Source: Flavobacterium salilacus subsp. salilacus (GTDB lineage Bacteria > Bacteroidota > Bacteroidia > Flavobacteriales > Flavobacteriaceae). Taken from it: a stretch of DNA of 64,000 nt. The translations under genes and the position numbers were made by a program. Shown here one piece after another: positions 36,295 to 43,850 of this stretch. Position 1 is the stretch's first letter, and each line of letters starts with the position of its first letter. A model generated the notes under the pieces. It worked only from the letters and a program-made list of their open reading frames with translations, had not been told where the DNA came from and did no database searches. Location: positions 110,199-174,198 of the forward strand of contig NZ_SKBP01000006.1 of NCBI RefSeq assembly GCF_004634195.1. The letters run 5' to 3'.

Positions 36295-37230
36295 TTATGC
36301 TTTAGAGAGCCATTGATACAAACGTTCGGCATCTTCTTTTTTAAACAATCCCGTACCGGGATTCATTGTGGCAGCCGAACCGCAGGCTACGCCCATGCGA
36401 ACCATATCCAGAACCGTACCGCCTTTTGCCAGCATAGCTACCATACCTGCCACCATGCTGTCTCCTGCTCCTACAGTACTCATTTTTTTTACCGCCGGTG
36501 CCGGTATATGTGCAGTTTGTTCTTTCGTTACAAGATAAGCTCCTTGGGCTCCCATAGATACCACTATTACCTCTGCCATACCTTTATTTATCAGTTGCAT
36601 GGCTGCCTGTACTGTCATCTCATTATCCAGATGTTCTATACCCGAAAGGCGGCTCAGTTCGCCAATATTGGGTTTCAGTAAATAGACTCCCTCTTCTAAC
36701 GCTGCCGAAAGTGCCTCGCCGGAGGTGTCAAGTACTACTTTACTGCCCTTTTCTTTTGCCAGTTTTACCAGTGTTTTTACAAATACCGGTGCTATACCCG
36801 GTGGCAAACTGCCGCTTATTACCACAATTTCGGGGAATGGTGTTATTGCTTTTATTGTTTTGTATATAGTGGCTGTTTCGCTGTCTGTAATGGCTTCGCC
36901 GGGCATCCCAAACCGATATTGCTCATTGGTAAAGGTATCTACTACAATAAAGTTTTCGCGGGTTTGGGCAGCTACTTGTACAGGCAGTGTAGTTATATCT
37001 TCTTCTTCCAGTAGTTGCTGTAGCAAACTACCGGTGCGACCGCCGGCAGTAAAAAGAGCTGTGGTTGTTATACCAAGTCGCAATAACCCACGCGAAACGT
37101 TTATACCTCCGCCCCCCGGTTCATATTTTGGAGCAGCGCATCTTAGCTTTTTCTCGGGTTTTATATTCGCTACACTACTGCTTTTATCTACAGTTGGATT
37201 TAGGGTTATAGTAAGTACATTATTTATCAT
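36295..37230 (-). CDS. PfkB-family hexose-phosphate kinase (1-phosphofructokinase-like)
   Basis: 311 residues: VLTITLNPTVDKSSSVANIKPEKKLRC at the N-terminus and GGGGINVSRGLLRLG for substrate binding. DTFTNEQYRFGMPGEAIT, SGSLPPGI, KPNIGELSRL and the anion-hole/catalytic motif TVGAGDSMVAGMV follow. The group phosphorylates fructose 1-phosphate, fructose 6-phosphate or tagatose 6-phosphate; no PTS genes lie nearby, so the substrate is open. Its stop is 13 bp before xerD on the same strand. Confidence 0.9.
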   Translation of the reverse strand: MINNVLTITLNPTVDKSSSVANIKPEKKLRCAAPKYEPGGGGINVSRGLLRLGITTTALFTAGGRTGSLLQQLLEEEDITTLPVQVAAQTRENFIVVDTFTNEQYRFGMPGEAITDSETATIYKTIKAITPFPEIVVISGSLPPGIAPVFVKTLVKLAKEKGSKVVLDTSGEALSAALEEGVYLLKPNIGELSRLSGIEHLDNEMTVQAAMQLINKGMAEVIVVSMGAQGAYLVTKEQTAHIPAPAVKKMSTVGAGDSMVAGMVAMLAKGGTVLDMVRMGVACGSAATMNPGTGLFKKEDAERLYQWLSKA

Positions 37231-37385
37231 AATACGATATTGATTTCCTGCTAAATTACCACAAATATTTATTTATTATGTAATGTTAAGAAATCTGAAC
37301 CTATTAAGTATTCAATTAATTTAGTACTATTTTTGTGATGGTTTATAAATAATCATCATACTAATTATTTTAATGCTCAACACAA

Positions 37386-37865
37386 ATGTATACTCCTGTA
37401 AAAGATAGTAAAACCAAGCATACAGCGTTAGGCAAGAATAGTCATTTTGGAAGAGTATTTGGTAACAAACTGTTTATCAATGCTTTTAAAAATGATTTAG
37501 AGATTGACATAAACTCTATTCATAAAATAAGATTGTATAATTCTGTTTCCTATTTATATAATATTTTACTACTCCTTCTATCTGTGCTGTTTTTTGTGGT
37601 TGCTTTTAGCTTTACCGATAGTAAAATTATAATTACGGCATTCTCGGCACTGGGCATCATTGGTGTTATATATTCTTTCAGAATAAAAAAATCAGTTCAC
37701 AGTATAATGATAACCTTAAAAAAAGAAGATAAGGTTATAAAAATACCTGTAAAAAAAGAAATGCGAAAAGAGGCTGATGATTTTATATTCTATGTAAATG
37801 GTGAAATTCTTAGGCTTGATAAATCAAGATATAACCATTATATGACCACAAAAATAAAAGACTGA
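37386..37865 (+). CDS. Hypothetical membrane protein with two TM segments
   Basis: 159 residues. A soluble N-terminal part (~1-55) is followed by two adjacent TM helices (~57-76 and ~82-100) and a basic C-terminal domain (~105-159: IMITLKKEDKVIKIPVKKEMRKEADDFIFYVNGEILRL). I do not recognise it. Coding bias (an A/T-rich third base) and a clean converging stop 9 bp from aroQ support a real gene. Confidence 0.6.
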   Translation: MYTPVKDSKTKHTALGKNSHFGRVFGNKLFINAFKNDLEIDINSIHKIRLYNSVSYLYNILLLLLSVLFFVVAFSFTDSKIIITAFSALGIIGVIYSFRIKKSVHSIMITLKKEDKVIKIPVKKEMRKEADDFIFYVNGEILRLDKSRYNHYMTTKIKD

Positions 37866-37874
37866 TTGGTTAGC

Positions 37875-38291
37875 TTAATTTATAAACGATTGCAAAGCAA
37901 GGTTATACCCTTTTAAACCAAAGCCTATAATAACCCCTTTGACAACAGGCGATATATAGGATTGATGCCTGAATGTTTCCCTCGAAAAGGTATTGGAGAT
38001 ATGTACTTCTACCACCGGGGCGGTTACAGCCTTGACGGCATCGGCAATGGCTACAGAGGTATGGGTGTATGCCCCTGCATTAAGTATGATGCCACTATAC
38101 TGAAAGCCTGTTTCGTGTATTTTGTTTATTATTTCGCCCTCTATATTACTCTGATAGTATGACAATTCAATATCAGGATACTGCTCTGCCAGGAGTTTAA
38201 AATAATCTTCAAATGTTGTAGTCCCATATACGTCAGGCTCCCTTTGCCCCAGCAGGTTAAGGTTAGGACCATTTATTATAATAACTCTCAT
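37875..38291 (-). CDS. aroQ: Type II 3-dehydroquinate dehydratase
   Basis: 138 residues: MRVIIINGPNLNLLGQREPDVYGTTTFEDY (active-site Tyr and Arg), YYQSNIEGEIINKIHE, IILNAGAYTHTSVAIADA, VEVHISNTFSRETFRHQSYISPVVKGVIIGFG. These are the AroQ motifs, including the catalytic Tyr, Arg and His. It dehydrates 3-dehydroquinate in the shikimate pathway as a cytoplasmic dodecamer. Confidence 0.96.
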   Translation of the reverse strand: MRVIIINGPNLNLLGQREPDVYGTTTFEDYFKLLAEQYPDIELSYYQSNIEGEIINKIHETGFQYSGIILNAGAYTHTSVAIADAVKAVTAPVVEVHISNTFSRETFRHQSYISPVVKGVIIGFGLKGYNLALQSFIN

Positions 38292-38316
38292 GAAACATAT
38301 TTTTGTAAAAATACAT

Positions 38317-38348
38317 AAAAAAAGCCAACCCTTTTAGGTTGGCTTTTT
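38317..38348 (-). terminator. Terminator after the small barrel gene
   Basis: AAAGCCAACC-CTTTTA-GGTTGGCTTT with A- and T-rich flanks, 20 bp past the stop at 38368 (minus). Confidence 0.85.
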
Positions 38349-38367
38349 GTGCTTGATTTATATTTTT

Positions 38368-38925
38368 TTAGAAGTAATACCCTACTGATAGTTGAAAAAC
38401 TGCATTTTTAGAATCTACGTCTTCATAAACATCAGTAAGCCCTATTGTGTATCGTGCCTGTGCAAAAAGCCCTGCAATAATTTTAAGTTCTACACCGCCT
38501 GCTGCTGCCATATCAAAACTTTTAGATTCCAATGCCTCCTCTGCTTCGTCAACAAGAAAAGAAAATTGAGGTCCTGCCATAAGGCTTAGCTTACTTGGCA
38601 AAATATAATATTTTGCCATTAACGGTACAGCTATGTAATTTAGATTAAAGTCTTCGGATGATTCAACAAAGGCTTCCCCCACATTTACTCGATCATTAAC
38701 GGTTGCTCCCTGCGAAGAAAATAATCCTTCTGCCTGTACCGAAAAAGTGGGTACAATATTCAGCTCAAGAACTGCTCCCGCATGAAAACTGGTTATACCA
38801 TCAGTATCGAGGTCACCGTTAAAGTTGGAGAAGTTTGTACCTGCCTTTATACCGAAGTTGATACCTTGTGCCTGCATGACAAAACCGGTTGCCATTGTTA
38901 CTACTAAAATTAAAACTTTTTTCAT
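38368..38925 (-). CDS. PorT-like outer-membrane beta-barrel protein
   Basis: 185 residues. The signal peptide ends MQAQG. The mature part is a small OMP_b-brl_2-type barrel: INFGIKAGTNFSNFNGD, SFHAGAVLELNIVPTFSVQAEGLFSSQGA, FNLNYIAVPLMAKYYILPSKLSLMAGPQFSFLV, GGVELKIIAGLFAQARYTIGLTDVY, ending VGYYF (terminal Phe for BAM). It is one of three clear paralogues here (38368, 38947, 39713). The function is unknown. Confidence 0.9.
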   Translation of the reverse strand: MKKVLILVVTMATGFVMQAQGINFGIKAGTNFSNFNGDLDTDGITSFHAGAVLELNIVPTFSVQAEGLFSSQGATVNDRVNVGEAFVESSEDFNLNYIAVPLMAKYYILPSKLSLMAGPQFSFLVDEAEEALESKSFDMAAAGGVELKIIAGLFAQARYTIGLTDVYEDVDSKNAVFQLSVGYYF

Positions 38926-38946
38926 ATCTAAAAATTTAGTGGATTA

Positions 38947-39474
38947 TTAAAACATATAACATAATGACAATTGTAATACTGAGTTTTTAAGCTCAGCATT
39001 GTCAGATACTTTACTGGTTCCTACATTGTATCTTGCTTGTGCCGAGAAATTATCGGCAAAGAAGAATTCAACACCTCCTGCAAAACCCAAATCGTAGGTA
39101 TTACTCTCAAAGGTATCAAAATTATCGGACTCACTAATAAGCAACCCTACTTGAGGCCCGGCGTGAATATTAAACGAATCTGTAAAATACAGTTTAAGCA
39201 TTACAGGTAAGTTCAAGTAGTTTAACTTGTAGTTTTCTTCTTTTGTTTTTGCTCCCTGTACAGAGTATAAAAACTCAGGTTGTACAGATAAAGCATCCAT
39301 CAGGTGCATTTCGGCAACCAACCCTGCATGAAAACTGGTTAAAACATTAAAATCATCAGCATCATTACCGCTAAAATTAGCAAAGTTTAAACCTGCTTTT
39401 AACCCGAATGCCTGAGCATTCACGGCTGTGTAACTACCAATAAAAACAAAAGCGGCAAGTAATAATTTTTTCAT
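38947..39474 (-). CDS. PorT-like outer-membrane beta-barrel protein (paralogue)
   Basis: 175 residues from the ATG at 39474, which gives the signal peptide MKKLLLAAFVFIGSYTAVNAQA; an ATG 11 codons earlier adds a non-signal leader. The barrel pattern (FGLKAGLNFANFSGND, SFHAGLVAEMHLMDALSVQPEFLYSVQGA, YLNLPVMLKLYFTDSFNIHAGPQVGLLI, SAQARYNVGTSKVSD, LSLCYMF) is the same as its neighbours. It lies 21 bp upstream of the first paralogue on the minus strand, so the two form an operon. Confidence 0.9.
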   Translation of the reverse strand: MKKLLLAAFVFIGSYTAVNAQAFGLKAGLNFANFSGNDADDFNVLTSFHAGLVAEMHLMDALSVQPEFLYSVQGAKTKEENYKLNYLNLPVMLKLYFTDSFNIHAGPQVGLLISESDNFDTFESNTYDLGFAGGVEFFFADNFSAQARYNVGTSKVSDNAELKNSVLQLSLCYMF

Positions 39475-39676
39475 TTTATAAGTTTGTGTTAGTGTTATAT
39501 AGCACAAAAATAGTATAATTTACCATACTACAAAGAACTGAGGCAGGTATAACGCATACAAATTAGGTACATTTAAGGAATGTTATCAAATTGTTATTTT
39601 ATGAAAAAATATAACTTTTTAACATATTTTTAAAGAATTTCATAACATTGAATATTTTTTTGATTAAAAAATAATT

Positions 39677-39684
39677 TATATTTG
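39677..39684 (+). promoter_or_regulatory. -7 box upstream of the third barrel gene
   Basis: TATATTTG matches TAnnTTTG and lies 28 bp before the ATG at 39713; TTG sites upstream are not ideally spaced. Confidence 0.45.
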
Positions 39685-39712
39685 TATTGCATAACAATAA
39701 ATAACTTACAAA

Positions 39713-40279
39713 ATGAAAAAATTATTACTATCGGCTGCTGCTATAATGGCGTTCAGCGTTGTTTCTCATGCTCAGGAAATTAAGTTTGGTGTTAAAGCAG
39801 GTTTAAACATTGCTGACTTTGGTGGCGATGCAGAAACCGAAGGCTCAAGAACAGGATTCCACGCGGGCGGTCTTGCTGAGTTTAAATTAACTGAAACTTT
39901 CTCTATCCAGCCGGAACTTCTTTACTCTATGCAAGGTGCTAAAGGGAAAGACATTCTTACCGGAGAAGAATATGATCTTAAATTTGACTACATCAACATT
40001 CCTATTATGGCTAAATATTACCTGATGGAAGGTTTAAGTATTGAAGCAGGACCTCAAGTAGGTTTCCTTATGAGTGCTAAAGCTGAGGATGAAGATATTA
40101 AAGATAGCTATAAAAGTATAGACATCGCTCTTAACGGGGGGGTTGCTTATGACTTGCCAATGGGGCTTTTCTTTCAGGCAAGATATAGTGCCGGTATTTC
40201 TGACATTAGTGATATAGAAGGTTCTGATGATAAAATAACAAATAATGTAATATCTCTTTCTGTAGGTTACAAATTCTAA
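39713..40279 (+). CDS. PorT-like outer-membrane beta-barrel protein (paralogue)
   Basis: 188 residues. The signal peptide is MKKLLLSAAAIMAFSVVSHAQE. The barrel has IKFGVKAGLNIADFGGDAETEGS, TGFHAGGLAEFKLTETFSIQPELLYSMQGAKG, YINIPIMAKYYLMEGLSIEAGPQVGFLMSAKA, GLFFQARYSAGISDISD and the C-terminus SVGYKF. It is divergent from the 38947/38368 pair and closely similar to them, so the set arose by local duplication. It is an outer-membrane protein of unknown role. Confidence 0.9.
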   Translation: MKKLLLSAAAIMAFSVVSHAQEIKFGVKAGLNIADFGGDAETEGSRTGFHAGGLAEFKLTETFSIQPELLYSMQGAKGKDILTGEEYDLKFDYINIPIMAKYYLMEGLSIEAGPQVGFLMSAKAEDEDIKDSYKSIDIALNGGVAYDLPMGLFFQARYSAGISDISDIEGSDDKITNNVISLSVGYKF

Positions 40280-40303
40280 TTTACAGACCGAAAACATATA
40301 CCT

Positions 40304-40335
40304 AAAATCCTCCCTAATGGGGAGGATTTTTTTTT
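40304..40335 (+). terminator. Terminator after the third barrel gene
   Basis: AAAATCCTCCC-TAATG-GGGAGGATTTT followed by five further T. Confidence 0.88.
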
Positions 40336-40389
40336 ATCGAAATAATATCTTCGCGGTACAATTTGTATAACTTAATTATTTATTTAAAA

Positions 40390-40998
40390 ATGAAAAAATT
40401 ACTACTATCTGCGGCGGCAGTATTCGCATTTGCCTATGCTAATGCACAAGAGGAAACAACTTCTACAGGAGGTTTCAGCACAGGAGATGTATTTATTTCA
40501 GGAAGTGTTGGTTTCGGTTCTGAAAAAACAGGTGATTTTAAAGCCACCGAATTTAACTTCTCTCCACGTGCCGGTTATTTTGTGAGTGATAACATTGCTC
40601 TTGGATTGGCTTTGGGGTACAACAATACTAAACAGGATGAGGAATTTGGTTTTGGAACTGCTGAAGTAACAACAAATACCTTTGAAATTGGTGCTTTTGG
40701 TAGGTATTACTTTATGCCTGCAAGCCAGTTTTCGCTATTTACTCAATTAGGAGTTAATTATGGAACTACGAAATCAGAAATTGATAATGAAGAATTTAAT
40801 AAAGCGAACGGCTTTAATGTTGAATTTGCACCGGGTATAAGCTATTTTATATCAGAGCATTTTGCACTGGAGGCTACTTTTGGAGTTTTAAGCTATACTA
40901 CTGTTGAGCCTGATGAGGATGATGCAGACTCTACTAATACTTTTCAATTAGGTCTTAACATGAGTGATATTAACTTTGGCTTAATATACAAGTTTTAA
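40390..40998 (+). CDS. Outer-membrane beta-barrel protein (OmpW/OmpX-like size)
   Basis: 202 residues from the ATG at 40390, where the signal peptide MKKLLLSAAAVFAFAYANAQE starts (an in-frame start 9 codons earlier adds a leader). The signal peptide is nearly identical to that of the gene before it, but the barrel differs: STGDVFISGSVGFGSEKTGDFKATEFNFSPRAGYFVSDNIALGLALGYNN, AFGRYYFMPASQFSLFTQLGVNYGT, GISYFISEHFALEATFGVLSY, ending INFGLIYKF. It belongs to the general OMP_b-brl group. A terminator follows. Confidence 0.88.
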   Translation: MKKLLLSAAAVFAFAYANAQEETTSTGGFSTGDVFISGSVGFGSEKTGDFKATEFNFSPRAGYFVSDNIALGLALGYNNTKQDEEFGFGTAEVTTNTFEIGAFGRYYFMPASQFSLFTQLGVNYGTTKSEIDNEEFNKANGFNVEFAPGISYFISEHFALEATFGVLSYTTVEPDEDDADSTNTFQLGLNMSDINFGLIYKF

Positions 40999-41017
40999 TT
41001 TGTAGTTATATAAAAAC

Positions 41018-41049
41018 AAAAACTGCCCGATAACTCGGGCAGTTTTTTT
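41018..41049 (+). terminator. Terminator after the fourth barrel gene
   Basis: AAAACTGCCCGA-TAAC-TCGGGCAGTTTT followed by TTT; last chromosomal-type feature before the tRNA scar. Confidence 0.88.
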
Positions 41050-41092
41050 ATGCTATAAAACCAATAAGACACTGATTATCAGAATAAAATTA

Positions 41093-41134
41093 AAAATCCC
41101 GAAACGTACAGTAATTACTGTTAATTTCGGGATT
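41093..41134 (-). terminator. Terminator hairpin of the (now broken) tRNA-Met gene
   Basis: AATCCCGAAA and TTTCGGGATT form a 10-bp stem enclosing the palindrome ACAGTAATTACTGT. A T-rich tract follows on the minus strand. It lies 6 bp beyond the acceptor end of the tRNA fragment, where a tRNA's own terminator would be. Confidence 0.75.
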
Positions 41135-41140
41135 GCCTTG

Positions 41141-41186
41141 TAGCGAAGACGGGAGTTGAACCCGTGACCTCAAGGTTATGAATCTG
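41141..41186 (-). other. 3' half of tRNA-Met (CAU): probable attachment-site scar
   Basis: On the minus strand the sequence reads an anticodon loop TTCATAA, stem CCTTG, variable loop AGGTC, a perfect T arm (ACGGG-TTCAACT-CCCGT) and acceptor strand CTTCGCT plus A. The matching 5' anticodon stem should be CAAGG but the DNA reads TCAGA, and no D arm or 5' acceptor strand precedes it. So the gene breaks at the anticodon loop, a preferred crossover site of tyrosine integrases. Because the terminator side is kept, the inserted DNA lies at higher coordinates. A functional tRNA here is excluded. Confidence 0.78.
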
Positions 41187-41243
41187 ATATTTTATTACAT
41201 TTAAACCGTAGCTATTATACTACTTCTATTTTTATCTAAGAAT

Positions 41244-41323
41244 CTTATTTTACTATTTTTTTTACGATTGTTTTTCAATGGTTTACAATCAAAATCAAAG
41301 CGAAACCCTAATCGGATACATTA
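41244..41323 (+). repeat. Direct repeat copy A flanking the pilus/secretion cluster
   Basis: Matches 53514-53581 in the same orientation. CTTATTTTACTATT (14 nt), then a 12-nt insertion only in this copy, then 32 identical nt (GTTTTTCAATGGTTTACAAT...), and AAACCCTAATC and GATACATTA with single-base differences between the blocks. It lies 58 bp inside the tRNA scar. The rest of 41187-41494 is AT-rich with no ORF; the only other thing seen is a -7 box. Confidence 0.85.
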
Positions 41324-41459
41324 GCATTCTGTTTATTAAGTTTTCAAACTTAAATTTTTTAAGAAATATTTAATACGTAAATAACGTTAATAGTATGTTA
41401 AGAATTGTACTAAACTTAATACAATTTTCCAATAATCATTATAAACAACAAATTTTTAC

Positions 41460-41467
41460 TATGTTTG
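41460..41467 (+). promoter_or_regulatory. -7 box upstream of the pilus/secretion operon
   Basis: TATGTTTG matches TAnnTTTG, 27 bp before the first ATG of the operon; no clear -33 TTG. Confidence 0.5.
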
Positions 41468-41494
41468 ACTCATGTTTAAAATAAGTTATAGGCA

Positions 41495-41902
41495 ATGAAA
41501 AAATACACTAAAAAACTTCCTTCTTTTAACTTACAGGAAATGCTGATTGTTCTGGCTATTATAGGAATATTACTGCTTATAGCATTACCAAACCTGATGC
41601 CTTTAATAACCAAAGCAAAAAGTGTAGAAGCGCAAACACAACTGAAAGCCATATATAATGCTGAAAAACAGTATTACTTTATGTACTCTAAATACAGTAA
41701 TGAGTTAAGTGAGATTGATTTTGAAGCTCCAAAAACGGTACAGGAAAACGGTACAGCTAATTATAGCTATGAAATAATACAGGCTACCAATAACGAATTT
41801 AAAGCGCGTGCCACGGCAGTGACCGATTTTAATGGGAATGGTATTTTTAACGTATGGGAAATCGATCAAAACGGCAACCCAAAACAGGTAACTAATGATT
41901 GA
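41495..41902 (+). CDS. Type IV pilin / GspG-like major pseudopilin
   Basis: 135 residues. A short basic leader (MKKYTKKLPS) is followed by the N-methyl class III helix FNLQEMLIVLAIIGILLLIALPNL. Cleavage is expected after Ser10, with Glu15 at mature position 5. The -1 residue is Ser instead of the usual Gly. The globular part begins TKAKSVEAQTQLKAIYNAEKQYYFMYSKYSNEL, like GspG/PilE alpha1-C, and ends with a DFNGNGIFNVWEIDQNGNPKQV tail that resembles the calcium loop of GspG. It is probably the main subunit of the pseudopilus. It is first in a 13-gene operon and overlaps the peptidase gene by 8 bp. Confidence 0.85.
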   Translation: MKKYTKKLPSFNLQEMLIVLAIIGILLLIALPNLMPLITKAKSVEAQTQLKAIYNAEKQYYFMYSKYSNELSEIDFEAPKTVQENGTANYSYEIIQATNNEFKARATAVTDFNGNGIFNVWEIDQNGNPKQVTND

Positions 41903-42383
41903 GGTTATCCTTAAAGTTTTTATTATTTTAGTTTTTTTAACAATTTTTTGGCAAGACATAAAGGAAAGGCAAGTCTATTGGTTTTTATATCCTGTTGCAG
42001 GAATTATTGCATTTTTAATTAATGTATTTAATACCGATCTAACTATCGCTGTTACTAATACCATCATTAATATTTTTATAGCAGGAACTATACTTATAGT
42101 AGGGAAACTATATTCGGGCATTGTACTGAAAAAAAAGTTTATTAATTCGAGTATAGGAGTAGGTGATATTTTGATGTTAGTATTTCTATCAGCAACTTTT
42201 GCCACAATAAGCTATATCATTCTTTTAGTATTTTCACTTATATTTTCTTTACTTATGCATTTGATATTCAAAAAGAAAGACACTCATACAACCGTACCTT
42301 TGGCAGGTTACTTAGCACTGTTTTTTACAACGGTATATAGTGTTTCTTTTTTTATTGAACCCAAATATCTGTTCTCTTACTAA
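41895..42383 (+). CDS. Prepilin peptidase (A24 family, short form)
   Basis: 162 residues, mostly transmembrane (about six helices). The two catalytic aspartates of A24 peptidases are present: Asp21 (IFWQDIKERQV) and Asp91 in the GxGD motif (SSIGVGDILML). The N-terminal zinc/methyltransferase domain of PilD is missing, as in the TadV/archaeal-like short forms, so pilins may not be N-methylated by it. It cleaves prepilin leaders at the inner membrane. The three pseudopilins of this operon all have Ser at -1, so this enzyme must accept Ser. Confidence 0.85.
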   Translation: MIEVILKVFIILVFLTIFWQDIKERQVYWFLYPVAGIIAFLINVFNTDLTIAVTNTIINIFIAGTILIVGKLYSGIVLKKKFINSSIGVGDILMLVFLSATFATISYIILLVFSLIFSLLMHLIFKKKDTHTTVPLAGYLALFFTTVYSVSFFIEPKYLFSY

Positions 42384-42385
42384 TT

Positions 42386-43795
42386 ATGAAGCAGGATTTC
42401 CATATACCAACCGACGTACAACAATTAATAAATGCCGAACAGGCATATCATTATCGTATTATACCAGTGAGTAAAGGGGAAGGTGCTTTAGTTTTTAAAA
42501 CTGATAATACTAATTTTGCCCAACTGCAATCGGAACTTTTGATATTATTAGGATTAAATGTAACGCTTACTGAAGATACTCCTGAAAATATAAACAAATA
42601 CCTTTCGACTAATTATAGAAAATCATCTTCTGACAAGGTTTCAGAAATACATTATTCTAATGATTTTCTGGAAAAAATATTAATAAGTGCTAAAGAAACA
42701 GGCAGCAGCGATATACACTTTGAGCCTTACGAGCTAAAAGCCCGCGTACGCTTTCGTCTTGACGGTAAACTGAAAGAGCAATTTTTTATAGACAATGACG
42801 AATACCCCATAATTGTAAATAAGATAAAAATACGGGCACAACTCGATATCTCAGAAAAGCGACTCCCACAAGACGGTCGTATAACAATCGCTACAGATTA
42901 TGAGGATTTCGACATTCGTGTTTCAGTCCTCCCTACCCTTCATGGCGAAAAGATTGTTTTGAGGATATTAAGCAAGGATACCAGCCACATCGATCTTGCT
43001 TCGGTTGGATTTACCGACAATGAACTTAAAACATATTTGGAAGGAATTAAAAAACCTAACGGTATTGTATTAATATCAGGTCCTACCGGTTCGGGTAAAA
43101 CAACAACACTATATGCAACACTAAAAAAACTGAACCAGCCCAACACAAACATTCTTACTGTAGAAGACCCTATTGAATATACATTAGAGGGTATTAACCA
43201 AGTACAGCTAAAAGAGAATATAGGGCTTGATTTTGCGGCTACTTTAAGAACTTTTTTACGACAAGACCCGGATATCATAATGGTAGGAGAAATTAGAGAT
43301 GTTAATACTGCCAATATGGCGATACGAGCAGCGCTTACAGGGCATTTGGTTTTATCTACCATACATACCAACTCCGCTTGGGCTACTATTTCCAGGCTTA
43401 TCGATATGGGCGTACCTCCCTTTCTTATTGCCAGTACACTCAACATCAGTATTGCACAGCGATTGGTAAGAAAACTTTGTAACCATTGTAAAACAACAGA
43501 ACCTGTTAATCCAAGTATTTTCCCTTCAGGTTTTTCTATACCCGACAATTTGAATAATCATTATGTAGCTGTTGGCTGCGAGCACTGTTACCAAACGGGT
43601 TATAGTGGCAGAAAAGCTATATACGAAATACTGCCTATTGATAAAGAACTTATGAATTTAATAAAAAACAATACCCTGAGTATTGATGAATATTTGGAAA
43701 GTAAAAACATCTATACACTAAAACGTAATGCTATAGATTTGATACAACAAGGTATTACATCGGTTGAAGAAGCTTTCTCTTTGTTGATGGAATAA
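42386..43795 (+). CDS. GspE/PilB-type assembly ATPase
   Basis: 469 residues. An N1E-like N-terminal part (~1-85) precedes the ATPase core. Walker A is GPTGSGKT (232-239), the Asp box is VEDPIEY, Walker B is DPDIIMVGEIRD, and the His box is GHLVLSTIHTN. A C-terminal zinc tetracysteine (LCNHC ... CEHC) as in GspE/PilB is present, followed by GYSGRKAIYEIL. It powers pilin extraction at the inner membrane. It is the only ATPase in the operon; no PilT is seen. It starts 2 bp past the peptidase stop. Confidence 0.95.
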   Translation: MKQDFHIPTDVQQLINAEQAYHYRIIPVSKGEGALVFKTDNTNFAQLQSELLILLGLNVTLTEDTPENINKYLSTNYRKSSSDKVSEIHYSNDFLEKILISAKETGSSDIHFEPYELKARVRFRLDGKLKEQFFIDNDEYPIIVNKIKIRAQLDISEKRLPQDGRITIATDYEDFDIRVSVLPTLHGEKIVLRILSKDTSHIDLASVGFTDNELKTYLEGIKKPNGIVLISGPTGSGKTTTLYATLKKLNQPNTNILTVEDPIEYTLEGINQVQLKENIGLDFAATLRTFLRQDPDIIMVGEIRDVNTANMAIRAALTGHLVLSTIHTNSAWATISRLIDMGVPPFLIASTLNISIAQRLVRKLCNHCKTTEPVNPSIFPSGFSIPDNLNNHYVAVGCEHCYQTGYSGRKAIYEILPIDKELMNLIKNNTLSIDEYLESKNIYTLKRNAIDLIQQGITSVEEAFSLLME

Positions 43796-43850
43796 AACAA
43801 TTATATTTGGCAACAATTATCCCCACACACCGGAATTACCCAATACAATT

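Noticed and set aside
41141..41230. A functional tRNA-Met gene
   Set aside because: The 5' anticodon stem, D arm and 5' acceptor strand are missing; only the 3' half matches.
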